A stretch of DNA of 64,000 nucleotides. Origin: Xiphias gladius (Eukaryota; Chordata; Actinopteri; Istiophoriformes; Xiphiidae). The DNA lies in contig NC_053416.1 of assembly GCF_016859285.1 (NCBI RefSeq), forward strand, positions 12,148,001-12,212,000, read 5' to 3'. Of this stretch, positions 1 through 29,539 are shown piece by piece (the first letter of the stretch is position 1; every line of letters begins with the position of its first letter). Both the position numbers and the translations under genes were made by a program. A model generated the notes under the pieces. The model was not told where the DNA came from. It searched no databases and worked only from the letters and a program-made list of their open reading frames with translations.

Positions 1-81
1 AACACGGATACCACAGTCAAGGTGAAAAGTTCGTTCCGAACCTTGAAAAAGTAGTTGACAAAACGTTCTCATCTCAAGTAC

Positions 82-441
82 GATTTAGTAGCTGTTCTGG
101 AGCTTTCGACTGTATCACATGATCTTCAACACATGGAGCTGCCCTGTTCTCATGGAATGGTAAATGTTTAAATTTCAATTTTTTTGAGCACTTTGTTTTA
201 GGGGAAAGCTCGCAGAACAGCGTCTAAATGGAGCTTGTGGTGAGGTTGTTTGATCAGCTGCTGCTTCGAAGGTCAAGAAAACACTTTCAGTTTCAACATT
301 TCAGCCATCGTGGATGAGAAGGCCTTTAAGTGCTAAAAAGAAGAAAATTTTAACATTTACAATTCTTTAACAACAGACCATCTTCTGAGGTAGGCTGTGT
401 GATATGATCGAAACCGCCAGAACAGCTACTAAATGGACCTT
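82..441. repeat. Inverted/related copies of a CAGAACAGC-TCTAAATGGA motif
   Basis: A segment around 82-118 (plus strand: TTTAGTAGCTGTTCTGG, then a TCACATGATC box) is repeated in inverted orientation at about 400-441 (ATATGATCG, then CCAGAACAGCTACTAAA). A third partial copy occurs near 211-232 (GCAGAACAGCGTCTAAATGG). This is probably part of a dispersed element I do not recognise. Confidence 0.5.
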
Positions 442-3400
442 GACGTGATACTATAACTGACAGCAAAAAATGTAATACATTGAGACACCTTTTAAAAGAT
501 GGATAACAAAATAGCACACAGATGTATAAATGAAACATTTTTCATACTGTATCTTAATCATTTTAAACAGAATATTAAAATGAGTTTCTTCACTTTCCCC
601 CCAAAGTGGACATAGAGCATTTTGAAATATAATTCTAGTAGAGTAAATTATACATATGACGAATAAAGAAATGAGATGAATATCTCAAATGTACACTGGC
701 TATAACTAGTTAACATTGTATGCAGAAAAGACTCACATGCATTGATATGGGGAATTGAAAATTCTGTGAACTTACTGTGGAGTTTGGATGTAGAAAGGAG
801 TAGGATGCTGAAAGTTTGGAAGAAATGTAACGAAGCAAAAATAGAAGGAGGGTTAAAAATGCTCACCCCCAACACAAAACCTTTGCCAAGCATACCTGTA
901 ATAAAGATGTGAAAAGAAGACAATTTAACCTTCAAGGTCAAAGGCCATGATTTTTTTTTTATTTTTTACAGCATTGCTCCTTTTTTTCTGTTTATTTAAT
1001 AATCTAGACGAAACTAGGAGGAGGGTTTAAATTCTCGCTGGAAGACAGACGGGGTAAAGAGTTAAAAAAAAGTCCTCTGTGAAATAAAAACAAAAAAAAA
1101 CAAAAAACATACATCACAATACATGATTATAACAACCGCCTGAAAAAAATAACTGTTAAAAAGGAAAATACAAGCGGAAAAAAAGGGGAAAGTGCATTTA
1201 AGGCAACTGCTAGTTAGCTGAGTTTGCACAAAAATAGTCTCAGTCATTCCCCTCGGTAGGTTAAAGTGAGTGGCGTGGGTCGTATTAACTGTCAGCTATG
1301 TAATGAGATGCCAGAGAGAGGCTACCCTAGACCTGCGAATGGTGCCAAAGGGGTTGGTATAATGGCAGATACATTAGCTCAGGTACATATGGAACAAGCA
1401 CGGCCATCTTGTAAATATTGCAGGGACTGGGCAGAGTTAGCTGGACAGAGAGAAGTGGAGGAGGTGTAGCGTTGCATTCACTTTCTCCTGTTTCATTTTG
1501 GGGAAGTGGATGCCTAAATGGCCAGTAGTATTCAGTAAAAGATAACTGTTAGTATCAAAGACATTTTGGTTAGTAAAAAAAGAGGGGCAGAGAGAGAGAA
1601 CCTGCAATGTTCTTGAGAAATAAATATGGGTGACGTTACAATGTGTTTTTTTCCCTGTATTTTCAGTCACGTGAAATTCAACAGATGAATTTAGATTTTG
1701 TCCATTTTTTTTTTTTTTTTTTGTGGACCGGGAAGTACCGATGACACAACCGTTAGACCGTTAGAATTTAAACCGACCAATCATTCAGCCGGAAAGCTGA
1801 TAAAGATATTTCGCAAGGTAGTCTGAAAATATTTACAAGTTTCCTCAGAGATCCTGTAACGTCAAGTCAAAAGGGCGAACCGAAAGCCGCTCAGGTGAAA
1901 CCGGCACCCCCTGCTGGTCAACCAGAGCAACACACCTTTAAACAGTAGAATAATGTCTCCAATATACTGAACGGGAGAGAGGGAGGAAAAAGGAATGGGG
2001 AGGCAAATATTCCATTATTCCACACACGTATTCCAACAATTTTTCGGTTATAATTTTCAAGGAAATAAAGTAGATCTTTGCAGCCGTCACCACAATAAGA
2101 CAGAGCAAATTTATACCCCTCTGAAGGTACAAACTGGCAAGTAAATCAACTGTTCAAGCTGCTTCGGAGAGTCAAGGAAAAGTGAAACTATTCACAGAAA
2201 TGAAAAGGGGGAGACTACATGAAAGAATTCGGACTCATGTACATATCAACAAAAGTATATATTACAGTACAGGATAGGGATGTTTTCTCGGTGGAAATCG
2301 TGGGACACAGTATCTGAGTGGTGGGAGCTGTAAAAAAGAAAGGAAAAAAAAAAAAAGATAACCAGAGAGTAAAGCTCTTACAGTCTGCTGGCTTTTGAGA
2401 AAAATTAAGAGGCGGTTTGACAATCCGTAGGTTTTCCTGTGGAGATCCAGGCTGGATCAGAGAGCGTCATTTCCCCTGTAATCTTTTCTTTCTATTTTTA
2501 TCTCTCTTCACTCAAGTCTGTCATGTGTGTCCAGAGAAGACGTGTTAACCTGAGTGTCCTGTATCCCTCCCTTTCGTGTCTGTACATACCACTCTCTGCA
2601 GTGTAGTTCTGTCTTTTTCCAGGTGTAAACTCTGGAGATACCAGGCAGTCTGGGTAAGCACCATCCTGGGAACAGTGAGAGCAGGCCAGCCGGTGAAGAC
2701 ACCATGTCCCGAATGTTCCTTGTCATAATCTGACCTGAGACCAGTACTGTTCAAGCGGGCCTCTGCACTCGAAGGCCCTGAGTTGGCTCCCTTCTATTCA
2801 CCGAGAGGTTGCATTCGCAAAGAGCGTCCTTTCAGGTTTGGAAAGTAAAGGAATGAAGAGAAAAAGAAGAGAAGCTGTGGTCTGGTGGTTTGTTTGCCTT
2901 GTTCGTTGTCTATGTGTTTTTCTGTCTGTTTTTATTCCTGCTGTGGCTAAATCGTGGTGAATGACATATTATTACCCTGCATGGCAGAGAGAACATTTCC
3001 CAGGCTTTGGTTTGGATTTGTCAAAGCATGTGCGTGTATGTGTGTGTTTGCATGTGCATGCTTCTATATACGCATGCTTGTCCGTAAACTGTATGTATTT
3101 AGGTATATGTGTGTGTGTCCGCATCTACTGTAAGTCTTTCTCAGCTGTTTGGAGAGATGTTTAATGTCCAACATCGCTTTAAAAAAAATCCTGGGCAGCA
3201 TCCTGAGATCCCCATCCCCATTAAAAAAAACAAAAAATGAATAAAATCTGAAGTGTGAACGTCCACGGCCAACACACGACACATCCACCTTATACTAACA
3301 GCAGTCACTGATGTTCTGACACTAGCAGCCACTGTGACACACACTGTTCCACGCTTGTCCAGAAAATAAATATAACTGTAGTCACAAACAAGATCTCCAA

Positions 3401-4215
3401 GCTGACACACCACCTGAGAGACAGACAGAGAGGGACACAGAAAGAGAGAAGTCACAAAGAATTACAACAGTCAAAAGTACCGTGTGCCAAAGCAAATTTA
3501 ACATAACCTGCACATTTTATAATATTGAGCAATCTATGTTTATTGTGTTCTTTTAGTATTTAACAGTGTTTCAGTAAATCTGTTATTAGATTCAGCAATC
3601 GAGAATCTTTCAAATAACTGAAGGTAACGAAAGTAAATTGGTACAGTAGACTTAATGAGTAATCCATACTGTTTTCATACTTTCCAGTCTTATATTACTC
3701 CAAGTGTGGCTTTTTAATATACTCATGGCAGTTCTTTGATAAATTCTCTTTCTTGCTTGTGTGTATCCACGATTGTTCCTTATGTCCCACAGAGAACTGT
3801 CACTGGACTGTGCACTCCCCCTCATCTCAAGTGAGCGGTCTAGCATCTTTCAGCTGGTTGTTTTGGTTTCACGGCCCGCAGCTTTACTGTTTTGGCTCGC
3901 TCTCAGTGCTGTCATCAGCGCTGTTTCCAGCTGAAGCAGGCAGCTGCTTTCAGGGAAAAATGTTTGATAAACACTGCCCGGTACCAAACAGCAGACAAAG
4001 TTAGCGACTTGCTTGTGAACACATTGAAGCGTTCAGCAGCTAAAGCACCAGATATTTTTCCCAAGAGTCGGCGGACACCAAAACAGAGCTAAAAGGCAAG
4101 TGAATTCATTCTTCAGATGGCTAGAGACATGACTCCAAATAAATGCTTAATTTGCTTCTGCATCAGCTGGATGAGAAAATAGGAAATTGTTTGCTATCAT
4201 GTTAGCCATAACAAT

Positions 4216-4221
4216 TTTATT
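4216..4221 (-). terminator. Candidate polyadenylation signal for jakmip2
   Basis: AATAAA on the minus strand, about 960 nt after the jakmip2 stop; the first canonical hexamer found downstream. Use is not proven. Confidence 0.35.
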
Positions 4222-5177
4222 AGATGATAATATGTCAGTGCTGTTTTTGCAACTTGTTGCGTTTCCCCCAAGTGGCTGAAAAACCTATAAATGCAGGAAT
4301 GAAGGCAATAAAGGTTTGAAGAAAAAAAAATCGCGAACTGAATTTTTCTGACCATTTACAAAACTGTACGCATAACTAAAAAAAAATGGGTTAAAGAAAT
4401 ATGGGTTAAACAAATACACAATGGGGGGGTGACGTTGATGGCACTGTTTGATTTCTGAGATGTCTGCTAATATGGAAAAAACACATGAACATCAACAGAA
4501 ATGCACAAGATGTAGAAAGAGAAAAGGAAGAAGGAATGGAAGTTGAATATTTCTAAATCAAGGCAAGGTAAAGCAAGTGCATGTTTAGGAAGGAGAGTAA
4601 GCAGACCAGGGTCATTTTTGCTTCTGGAAATTACTCACATTGTGAGGGCAAAAAAAGAGCATATGTTACCATTGTTAAGTTTGTAGTTGGTGTATAGTTT
4701 CTGACTACAGATTTAATGTTAGTGTGAGGATTAAGTTTAATTAAGATTAAGATTTAGATTAATTATAGACAATATAGATACTTTAAAACATAATGGACAA
4801 TGTAAACTCACTGGCTGATTTTCAATGTATTACGTGCAACATCTACGGTTCTACTAGGACACTATTTTTACTTACTAGATTAATTTAAAACTATTTCATA
4901 AAATAATAATAAACTCCTTGCTGTTATTCTAAAATTCAGAAGTCCACATCAGGAGGTCTTAATAATGCTGAGCGCTTGTCAAGGCCAATTCAGGCAGAGT
5001 AGCCTGAGAATTCCCCGTTTTTACTTTCGCAGCTTCACAAAGCCAAAGCACTTGCTGTGCAGGTTGTGCCTTAGCAGGAAAGTATTTGACCAAGGTCCAA
5101 AAGAGAGACGGTGGTGGTTTGAACTTTCTACTCAAAGCCCACAGGACTCACCTCTGCTACGGGACACGCCAAAGACT

Positions 5178-20966
<15,789 letters not shown>

Positions 20967-21054
20967 CTATCATAAACAAGGGCTTGGGGGTGGAGGAGAG
21001 ACAAAAAGAGACAAACTGAAACATAGCACAGACTGCAGAGGTGTCATAATTGAG

Positions 21055-21600
21055 ACTTTTTGCATGTGTGGACTTTTGCATGCTGATGTTCAGCAGGTAT
21101 AATGTTCACCATGTTCGCCATCTTAGTTTAGCGTGTTTTCATACTAACATTTACTAATTGGCACTAAACAAAAGTACAAAGCACAGCTGAGACGAATGGA
21201 TTTGTCATTAGTTTTGAAGGTATTTCTTCATAAACGAAAGTTTTGGACAAGTTATATTTTTGACCTGATGAAAAATTTAAATTCCTAAATGAAAATTTAA
21301 CAAATGTACTACAATTGATCCTGAGGGGAACCTAAATTTACTAAGTTTCATGGTAATCTATCCAATAGTTGTAGAGGCAGTTCACTCAAAACCGCAAATG
21401 TCAACCTCATGGTGTCACTGGAGTAAAAGTCAGGAGATAACCAAAGTCTTTTGGATTCATCCCCTGGAGAAATCTAGATGTCTGAACCAACTGTCATGGC
21501 AGTTCAGCCAACAGTTGGTGAGACATTTCAGTCTCGACCAACGTGGTGAATCAAACAACCTGCTGACATTAGCATGGCTAATACAAACTGGGGGTGAAGT
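21055..21600 (-). repeat. Dispersed teleost repeat, copy in reverse orientation (partner at 48290-48880)
   Basis: Contains GTTCACCATGTTCGCCATCT and TAGTTTAGCGTG, then GATCCTGAGGGGAAC and TTTCATGGTAATCTATCC; these are reverse complements of GATGGTGAACATGG- and AGATGCCATGAAAATTGGTA-type blocks at 48.3-48.9 kb. I recognise this family from perch-like fish genomes as a non-coding dispersed repeat; class uncertain. Confidence 0.7.
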
Positions 21601-23233
21601 ACATAAGTAAGCCTATCCAATTGCTTAGAAGAGCAGTGAAAGAAAATGAAGAAAAATGTGTTTAAGACTGTGACGCAGGGCCTGAAGAGAGATTCTCTAT
21701 GGTCAATTTTCCTGCTTAATAACAGAATGAATGTGCTTGTTTGTATGTAGATGGATGGAAGGAGGGAAACATTAAAAAAAAAAGACCATGTTAACACAAA
21801 GTGCATAACGTTATTTTCTAGATTGAATTCTGTATTGCTATAATCATTCTCAGTTTCTATGACTTCATTGTTACAAATTGTCTTTGATTTTAAGAAAAGA
21901 CATCACATGCACATCATATAACAACGGCATTTATTTTTTAAAAAATTTTATCAAAAAAAACTATCTTTTACAACAGCTGTCATGCTTTTGGGTTTACACA
22001 AGAATGCTGGAGGACTCCATGGTACCACAAAGATGAAGTCTACAAGAACAAGTCAATTCACCTATACAAAATATTGCATGTAATGATTTTGTAATAATTT
22101 TGTAATAAATCAAATTTTATGTATATTTTTAAATATTTTTCAAAAACAACTATAAAGAAATGCACTCAGTTGAAAGTTTGTTAGGTACACATAACTGAAA
22201 GTAATGCAGTCTAATGCAGTTAATAACAGTTAGTATTGTTTTAGAGAGGGTTGATTCAACTTTTGGAGGCTCATTGTGGAGGCTGAAGTTTGTGGTGTCG
22301 TTGAACTATATCGTTTCTTATAGTACTGAGAGGTGTTTCTAATATTTAGTCAGCCCTCACTGATATAAATAACAGAAACACATCTCAGTATAATGCAATA
22401 CATCTCAACAGCACCACAAACCGCAGCCACCAGAAACCTGAATGATCACCCCTTTAAAACAGTTTCAGCAAAAACTGAACATATTAACCTTGATGAAGGT
22501 ATTACTTATTGCAGGACTGCTGTAAACTTCTGTATTTAGGAATGACAACAGAAAGACACCTCTGGAGGCACACACATAATCTTGGATCAGGACTTTTGTA
22601 ACCTGAGGAGAGATTACATAATTGTGACTTAAATACTAGGAAAGTAAAAAATAAGATTTTTGACCTTTAAAGCAATTAACCACTAGAAAAAACTATTAAC
22701 AGCTGTGCAGCGTTAACCACTGTTCCATGCTACCTCCTGGAAAATGCATCATACCAGAATTTATAACAAAATAATATAACCTCAATAGAATCACTGTGAA
22801 AGCGAGACACATTTATTTGAGTTCAACTTTGAAATGTGAAAACAACCTGAAATTAACAGATGAAAAGCAGAATATATGAAATGTTCACTCAAGGTATCTG
22901 ACACATTAAATTAACAGCGGTAGCCTACTGTAATTCACAAGCTTCCTACTCAAAATAATGAAGGTCCTGGTTCAGAATGATGAAGCAGATCAAATCAAAA
23001 TGTTAATATGAATTAATATTTAAATTGTAGAGTCTTCAATTTGAGTCATCATGTTGGTCCCTGATGAACTACAAAAACCAACAGTCCACTCGCGATCATA
23101 CAGTGAGTGTACGGAGTGATGGGCCTTGTCACTCACAAATGATCTTTCGCTGAGTACAGGCAAAAGTTGCAGGAGCGCATCAACCAGAGAACGGATAAAC
23201 TTTTCCTTTTAGCCGAAAAGCAACAGTGAGATA

Positions 23234-23288
23234 CACCGATCAGCCACAACATTAAAACCAGTTACCAGTTTTAATATTGTGGCTGAAT
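23234..23288. mobile_element. Palindromic pair of Tc1 ends without interior (MITE-like)
   Basis: ACCGATCAGCCACAACATTAA is followed after only a few bases by its near-complement TTTTAATATTGTGGCTGA. Both halves match the terminal inverted repeat of the Tc1-like element at 13.1-14.9 kb. The result is a stem of about 24 bp with almost no internal sequence. Confidence 0.8.
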
Positions 23289-25999
23289 GCTGTATTTATA
23301 CAGTAAATATATATATTGTATATACTGTATGTAGGGGTCATTTCAGTATATGTTTTCTTTTCGAACAGGAGGACTTACAAAACGACTGGAGCGGTAGAGA
23401 TACTCTTAGACGAGTGTACAGTAGTAGGCTGCTACAATGTTCCATGAGAAAGTTTGTTTAAACAGAATAAGTGCCAATATCAATAATTTCTGAGGGAAAC
23501 GGAGTGAAATTTCTGAGAAACAAATGAGTGAAATCCCGATCATAGTGGATGAGTAGCGCCAGAGGAGTGATTTTTGGAACATGTGGTTGTCTGGTTATTC
23601 AAGGTCAGTGTTAATCCTTCCTGCTGCACTATTTGCCTTTTCGTCATGTACTGTCTGAGGTCAGCTGAAAGCCAATGATGTGCTGAATGCCACAGACAGA
23701 CCTGCTTAGGGCTTATACTCAAACAGGAGGGCTCAGACTAAGTTCTTCAGTAAACAGCCCAAATCACTTTGTGAACTTTTTAGTTGTTTGCTTCGCTCCA
23801 AGTGTATGGCAACCTTAATTAAGACATTATGACACGGCCTACCAGGCCAGTGTCCTCTATAGACTTCAACAGTCAAAAAGATGATCAAAGGTGAGTTTAA
23901 ATGTGCAATACTGGCAGAAAAAGAGTTTCATATGAGATGTGTGTACCACAGGAACACACATAATAAACATTTTGTTAGACCCGTTGCCAAAAAAGCTTGG
24001 TTAGAGGAGAAGACAAGATACACTTGCTATTAGTATCATGGTTCAAATCAGATTTCCTGGGGTTACTGGTTGACTGAACTAATGTGGATAGACACACATT
24101 AGTGTGTCCGTGCTACCTAATTATAATGAAATGACAAATCAATTTTTACTGATACTTGGCATCAAAGTTAGGCTTTGCCCCCACCTACATCATGGTACCG
24201 GTCAGCTCATATTATCTGCATGAACTGCGATAGTAGGTTACAATTTGCGGCTCCTTTCCTGATCTGCTAACAAATTTACGAGACAAAAACTAAGAAGACC
24301 TTAAAACTTGTTAAAATAAAATTGTTGTTACAGTTATGCTTTATTTTACACGCGCAATAGTTTCCTAATAAATTCCTAGATAGAAAGTGATAAATGACTG
24401 TAAGTTCTCAGGAAGGCTCCTAAGGACGGTTCCTAAAAGGCCTGTGTAATTACTAATTGCAGACAAAAATGAGAGACAAGTAGTCATTTGTTACATTTTC
24501 AACTAATCCAATTAATAGCTAACCTTCTTTTACTAAAGTAGCAATAAGTAGTAGTCAGCTGAACATGCGAAAAATTTAAATTTTGTCTTTGTGTGTACAG
24601 TAGCTGTAGATTACAGGCAGAAATTCAATGCAATAATCGGCAGCGCTGTATGGAGAAATTCCTCTGAAATCAACAATTGCTTTTAAAATCTACCTAGCTA
24701 TGGAAGCATTATATAATACTTTCTTAAAACCACAAATTCATGAGTGGGTCCTTACTATGCGTACTGTCTCAGAACATCTTGTTTTTTCTGCCAAACTGCA
24801 TACTTCTTTCCAAGAAAGTCCTTGTTAATTATTAAGAAATGACTAATGAATTAAAAAAGCATGACCGTGATTACACGCCATATTATTACATGCAATACTA
24901 CTTTTAAAAAGAATCACTGTACGACTGTGTATATGGCACTTGCACAACACTCTTTTTGCACATTTTGGAATACATAAAGCTGTGATAAGGGTCATTTAGT
25001 TGATTAAATTCACATAACGACTGTGCTGCTGACACTGTCTAAATCTAAATGACTTGGCCTGGTGTACAAATGTGTCCATTCAAACATTTGAGACTTTGTG
25101 TAACTCCGTGGAACACATTTGTTTAAAGTATCTACAGATGTGACATGACAGTCTGTGCTCACTGATTTTCAGATGCTTATTCGACTTTCTGTATACAGCA
25201 ATATGTACGTTTTAGATTTCAATTTGACCATGCTATTATATTTATAATCAGATGTCTTATGATGGTGCAGAGAGGTGTTGCACATGCTAATCTCCTACTA
25301 CAGTATATACGGTTTTCCAAAGGTTATTAGACTGTTACTTTTAGGGAGATCCATTATAATGTTTCTCAATTATTCAGATGGGTTTCCCTACTGTGCGGTT
25401 GTGATTAACGATCCACAAAAGTGCACATGCATATGAACGTGCACACAGGCGTGCATCACCATGATGACTCAGGAGGAGTTGGATGGTGTCCATGATAATC
25501 TGAGGAGGAATGACATAACATCGCTTAAAAGATTTTGAGATGCAGATTAGAGATAAAGCTGCTGTCATCATCACGTTAAGTCCACATGGTCTTCTAACTC
25601 TGCAGTGTTACAGGGCCTTAAAGGCGCTGCTGCGCTTTTAAGTATCACTTATGGAGGATGTCTAAGAAAACACTGATGAAAACCACGGGATCAGTACCTG
25701 TACACAAATTACTCTATATGTCAGCATATCACGTGTAAAAAGGGGGACAGTTAACACATGATTTACAATGTAAAAGCGTTTCAAATGCTTTGGTAATGTA
25801 CTGTAACAGGCTAACACTAGTTTACTTGACCTAGTGTATTTTCTCCATAATAGTGATTGTATAATGGAGTCCATGTGGTCATTTTCCATTTTTCACTCGA
25901 AAACAAAAAAGCGGAATGATACACCTTGAATATTTTCTCAAATTTAAGCATCATATAGTGGCACAGTAAGTATAGCTATATTTACACACTGAAATATGC

Positions 26000-26140
26000 A
26001 GTATTTTGGCTGCAAGTAATGTTTTTTCCTGGCAATTAATTTATTGTTTTTATGATTAATTCATTAATAATTCAGCCCATAAAATGTTAGCCTTAGCCTG
26101 ACAAGTTTCCAGAGCCCAAAGTGATGTGTTAAAGTTGCTT
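26000..26140 (+). repeat. Fragment of AT-rich dispersed repeat
   Basis: GGCTGCAAGTAATG followed by ATTAATTCATTAATAATTCA and CCAGAGCCCAAAGTGATGTG, the left part of a common fish repeat whose ends carry paired ATTAAT motifs. Confidence 0.6.
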
Positions 26141-26845
26141 AGTATTATTATCGGGTATAGAATTTGCAATATTAAAGACTGTTAAACTCTCAAATATATC
26201 TGTAATGCATAATCTTGTGTTTTACAGAAGACATTTTGACATGAAACACTTGATTTAACAGAGCCATCGTTAATGTTATTAGTAACACCTGTGCTTTTCC
26301 TACTATGACAAGTCAAAATGGCGGCTGTGGAAAAGTGGAAAATGGATGCTTTCCTTGGCTCCTCTTCCCCTAACCTTGCGTGGGTCTCTCGACCTACATT
26401 TTTAGGGCCTGTTTACGCAGTTTTATCAGCCTGTGTGGGCCTATCTGCTCTAGTGTATGTTGTTTTTAAATCAGAGTAAATGAAGGGGACAATTTCTATT
26501 CTATGTGCACAATTACACAGCTGATGCAAGCGTAGAAAGTGAAACACAAATCCTGACCTCATACGAAATGCATTAGCAGAGTAGGTTCGTTTCTGGATGT
26601 TTGTCACTTGAGCAACATCATAGCCTATTTTGATTGCACTATTGGAGGCTTAGAATAAACTTAACTGAGTTATATTTAATTTTATTATATGGAATTTGTG
26701 CTGTGATATAAGATGTACAATCTTTGTTTGCTATTAAGGGGACCAGACTGCCCTGGGCGGGGTCTTTTCTCTGAACTCAAAGTGACACTCGGTGGTAAAT
26801 GTATCTTATGCAATAAAAGGATTAAATTGTGTAGGATTATAAATT

Positions 26846-27749
26846 GCTCAAAAAAACTGAAGGAACGCTTTGAAAACACATCAGATCTCAAAAATCATGC
26901 TAGATATCTACCCTTATATGGACTGGGTAATGTGTTAGGAACGAAAGGATGCCACATCGCTTGGTTCAAAATGAAAATTATCAACTTACAGGGGGCTGAA
27001 TTCAAAGACACCCCGAAAATCAAAGTGAAAAAACCCAGGACCCACTGCACCAGCGTAGGGTCTGAAAACGGGTCCAAGGATTTCATCCCGATACCTAATG
27101 GCAGTCAGGGTGCCGTTGTCTAACCTGTAGAGGTCTGTGCGTCCCTCCATGGATATGCCTCCCCATCCACCATCACTGACCCACCACCAAACTGGTCATG
27201 CTGAACGATGTTACAGGCAGCATACCATTCTCCACGGCTTCTGCAGACCCTTTCACGTCTGTCACATGTGCTCAGGGTGAACCTGCTGTCATCTGTGAAA
27301 AGCACGGGGCGCCAGTGGCGGACCTGCAGATTCCTGGCTTTCTATGGCAAACGCCAATCGAGCTCCATGGTGTTGGGCAGTGAGCACAGGGCCCACTAGA
27401 GGACGTCAGGCACGTATTGATGCGCCATCCCAGAGGAGTTGGACTGGTATCGCCTCATGCTACCAGTAGTGACACTGAGCCTAGCCAAATGCAAAACTAG
27501 TGAAAAACAGTCAGAAAAGATGAGGAGGGAAAAAAATGTCAGTGGCCTCCACCTGGAAAACCATTCCTGTTTTGGGGGTCGTCTCATTGTTGTGCGCCTG
27601 CTGTTAATTTCATTAACACCAAAGCAGCTGAAACTGATTAACAACCCCCTCTGCTACTTAACTGACCAGATCAATATCCCAGAAGTTTAATTGACTTGAT
27701 GCAATACTCTGATTAAAAAGTGTTCCTTTAATTTTTTTGAGGAGTTTAT
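26846..27749 (+). mobile_element. Internally deleted Tc1/mariner-like transposon (second family)
   Basis: The left end TTGCTCAAAAAAACTGAAGG and right end TTTAATTTTTTTGAGGAGTT form imperfect inverted repeats. The body matches a very common fish Tc1-like element (CATGGATATGCCTCCCCATC, CACATGTGCTCAGGGTGAAC, CACCAAAGCAGCTGAAACTG). At about 27036 the copy jumps from the terminal region straight into an internal segment, and again at about 27410, so large internal blocks are missing. Remaining transposase sequence is on the minus strand and has no full frame. Confidence 0.85.
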
Positions 27750-28279
27750 TTTAGGACAGAAATATATTCAGACTTGGCTTACAAATTAGTTGGACTCACC
27801 CTTTTAAAAATCCTCAGTGAGACATTCTGTCTGCATTAGACCACCTGACCCTTAATTCTTTGCATCGCACAAAGGAAAAGAAATGCTAATATAGTCAGGA
27901 ACTCTCTGTATGTTTTTAATAGTTACTTCCATGGTTGAACACTGTATTGGCTGATCATTTAATGGAACACGAAACAAGTTAACCTCACAAGGACCCATGT
28001 AGTGTATGGCAAGTGATCTCATGAGGACATGTCATGTGAATATTATGTCTCACAATTTTATCAGTAAACCATTTTGTCTCTACTTTACTTTTCACCAAAA
28101 AAAAAAAAACATGTCAAAAATTAGACAATAATTAATTTATGACGATACATGGAAACCAGAAGGACAAGTTAGTAACAGTAACATAGGCATTAGTAAGAAC
28201 ATGGGATAACAACATTAAACAAGGCACAGAAAACTTACAAAAAATAAATGTACAACAACAGAGGAACTGATAGCCTCTA

Positions 28280-28700
28280 TCAAAAAATTTAGTTTTTCAA
28301 TATAGTCCTTATAGCACGTCATTCAAAAAATTGAGCAGTTGCTGGCATTTTGGACAGCAAATAATGTTTTATAACTTAATATAATCAGTGTAACTAGCAA
28401 TTTGTAATGTTGACCTAGTTATCAAATCTATTAATTACTCCATTGAAGACAAATATTTTTTCAACAATTCAGATTATCGATGTATCATTTTAAAATAAAA
28501 ATTTCAAGAAAAAAAGCCATATATTGCTATATAATTGTAAATGGTATATCTTACAGTTTTGGTCAAAGAAAACAAGCAGTAGGGCTCTGGGAAATTTGAC
28601 AAGTATTTATCACTGTTTTTTCACATTTCATACATTATAGGATTAATTAATAAAAAAAACAATTAATCATCTGATTATAAAAATAATCATTGGTTGCAGA
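28280..28700 (+). repeat. AT-rich dispersed repeat copy
   Basis: CAGTAGGGCTCTGGGAAATTTG then ATTAATTAATAAAAAAAACA and AAATAATCATTGGTTGCAG give the right end of the same family as 29540-29820 and 46400-46750. Confidence 0.55.
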
Positions 28701-29539
28701 ATTTATATGTAGGAGAAAATTCAAACAAGCTAATCTCAACAGAGACGGAGTAAGATCTACAAAATTTTTTTCCTTATATCATATCTTCTGTATGAGGCTT
28801 AGACATTAACATTTTAAATACATTTACTGTACTACTTGTAATCGAAAAATTAGGCACAATATGTTAATTTGTTTTGGACTTAGACACGTATTCTTACTTA
28901 ATGCACACCACACTTTATGGTGGCAAAGGCCCAAGTCCCAGAATTCTGATTCCAGCCGGGCTGTTATCTCAAGACTGGGGCCTGTTCCTTTCTTTGCTTT
29001 ACTCAGCAGTCCTGAACATGTCGGGCTTGTTTAATATTTGAACACATCCAGCCACAGCAGCAGATTCCTTCTGCATTAAGGGGAGGTTTACCAAATAACT
29101 CTAGTATGCAATTCTCAGCAGATGACGGGGCAAAAATTGAGCTATGGCTCATAGCAGGTGCATTCCACTTGTTACCAGGTCTGTAACACCGATTCCCACC
29201 GATTCCGGGCTGAAATCAAAGACCTGCTGATTCTCTCTCACACGGGATAGTTATTTCAGCTACTGCACCAGTCATTCGCACAATATACTGTACTTGAGCT
29301 GCTGTAGCACCATAATTCAGTTTAGAAAATGTTCTAGATCTCCCAATTTTATCTATTTTTTATACATAAAATATACAAATATAAAAACCTTCATAAATGG
29401 CTTAAAACTTGCAACTTATGGCTAATTAAGTGTTAAATAATTTCCTAATGCTTTGTAAATCAGATATACAGCATTATAAGAACAATTTTTAGGTAGCCAG
29501 GTTTTGAAAAATCCATTTGGCTGCTGTTTATCATTTCTA

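Larger units (their letters stand above)
1..5177 (-). other. jakmip2 3' UTR and downstream flank, no further gene seen
   Basis: No exon of a recognised protein was found here on either strand. The first good minus-strand polyadenylation signal after the stop (AATAAA) lies at 4216-4221, which would give a 3' UTR near 960 nt. Other AATAAA motifs further down (near 3540 and 2930) would allow longer ends. The interval is AT-rich, with short homopolymers and an inverted-repeat cluster at 82-441. Which part is transcribed cannot be decided from sequence. Confidence 0.5.

Noticed and set aside
1266..1469. A 67-codon frame with two Cys pairs (CQLC, CKYC)
   Set aside because: Short, isolated, without family match or splice context, downstream of the jakmip2 stop.
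2848..2880. A hydrophobic minus-strand stretch (LLFFFSSFLYFP) considered as the jakmip2 C-terminal exon
   Set aside because: Its acceptor has no pyrimidine tract and the sequence only vaguely resembles the family tail; the exact tail was found at 5178-5228.
3190..3250. Another hydrophobic candidate (ILFIFCFF then stop) for the jakmip2 tail
   Set aside because: Low-complexity A-rich DNA read backwards; superseded by the exact match at 5178-5228.
26713..27123. A 136-codon plus-strand frame as a gene
   Set aside because: It runs from unique DNA into the Tc1-like element at 26846 and is antisense to transposase sequence.
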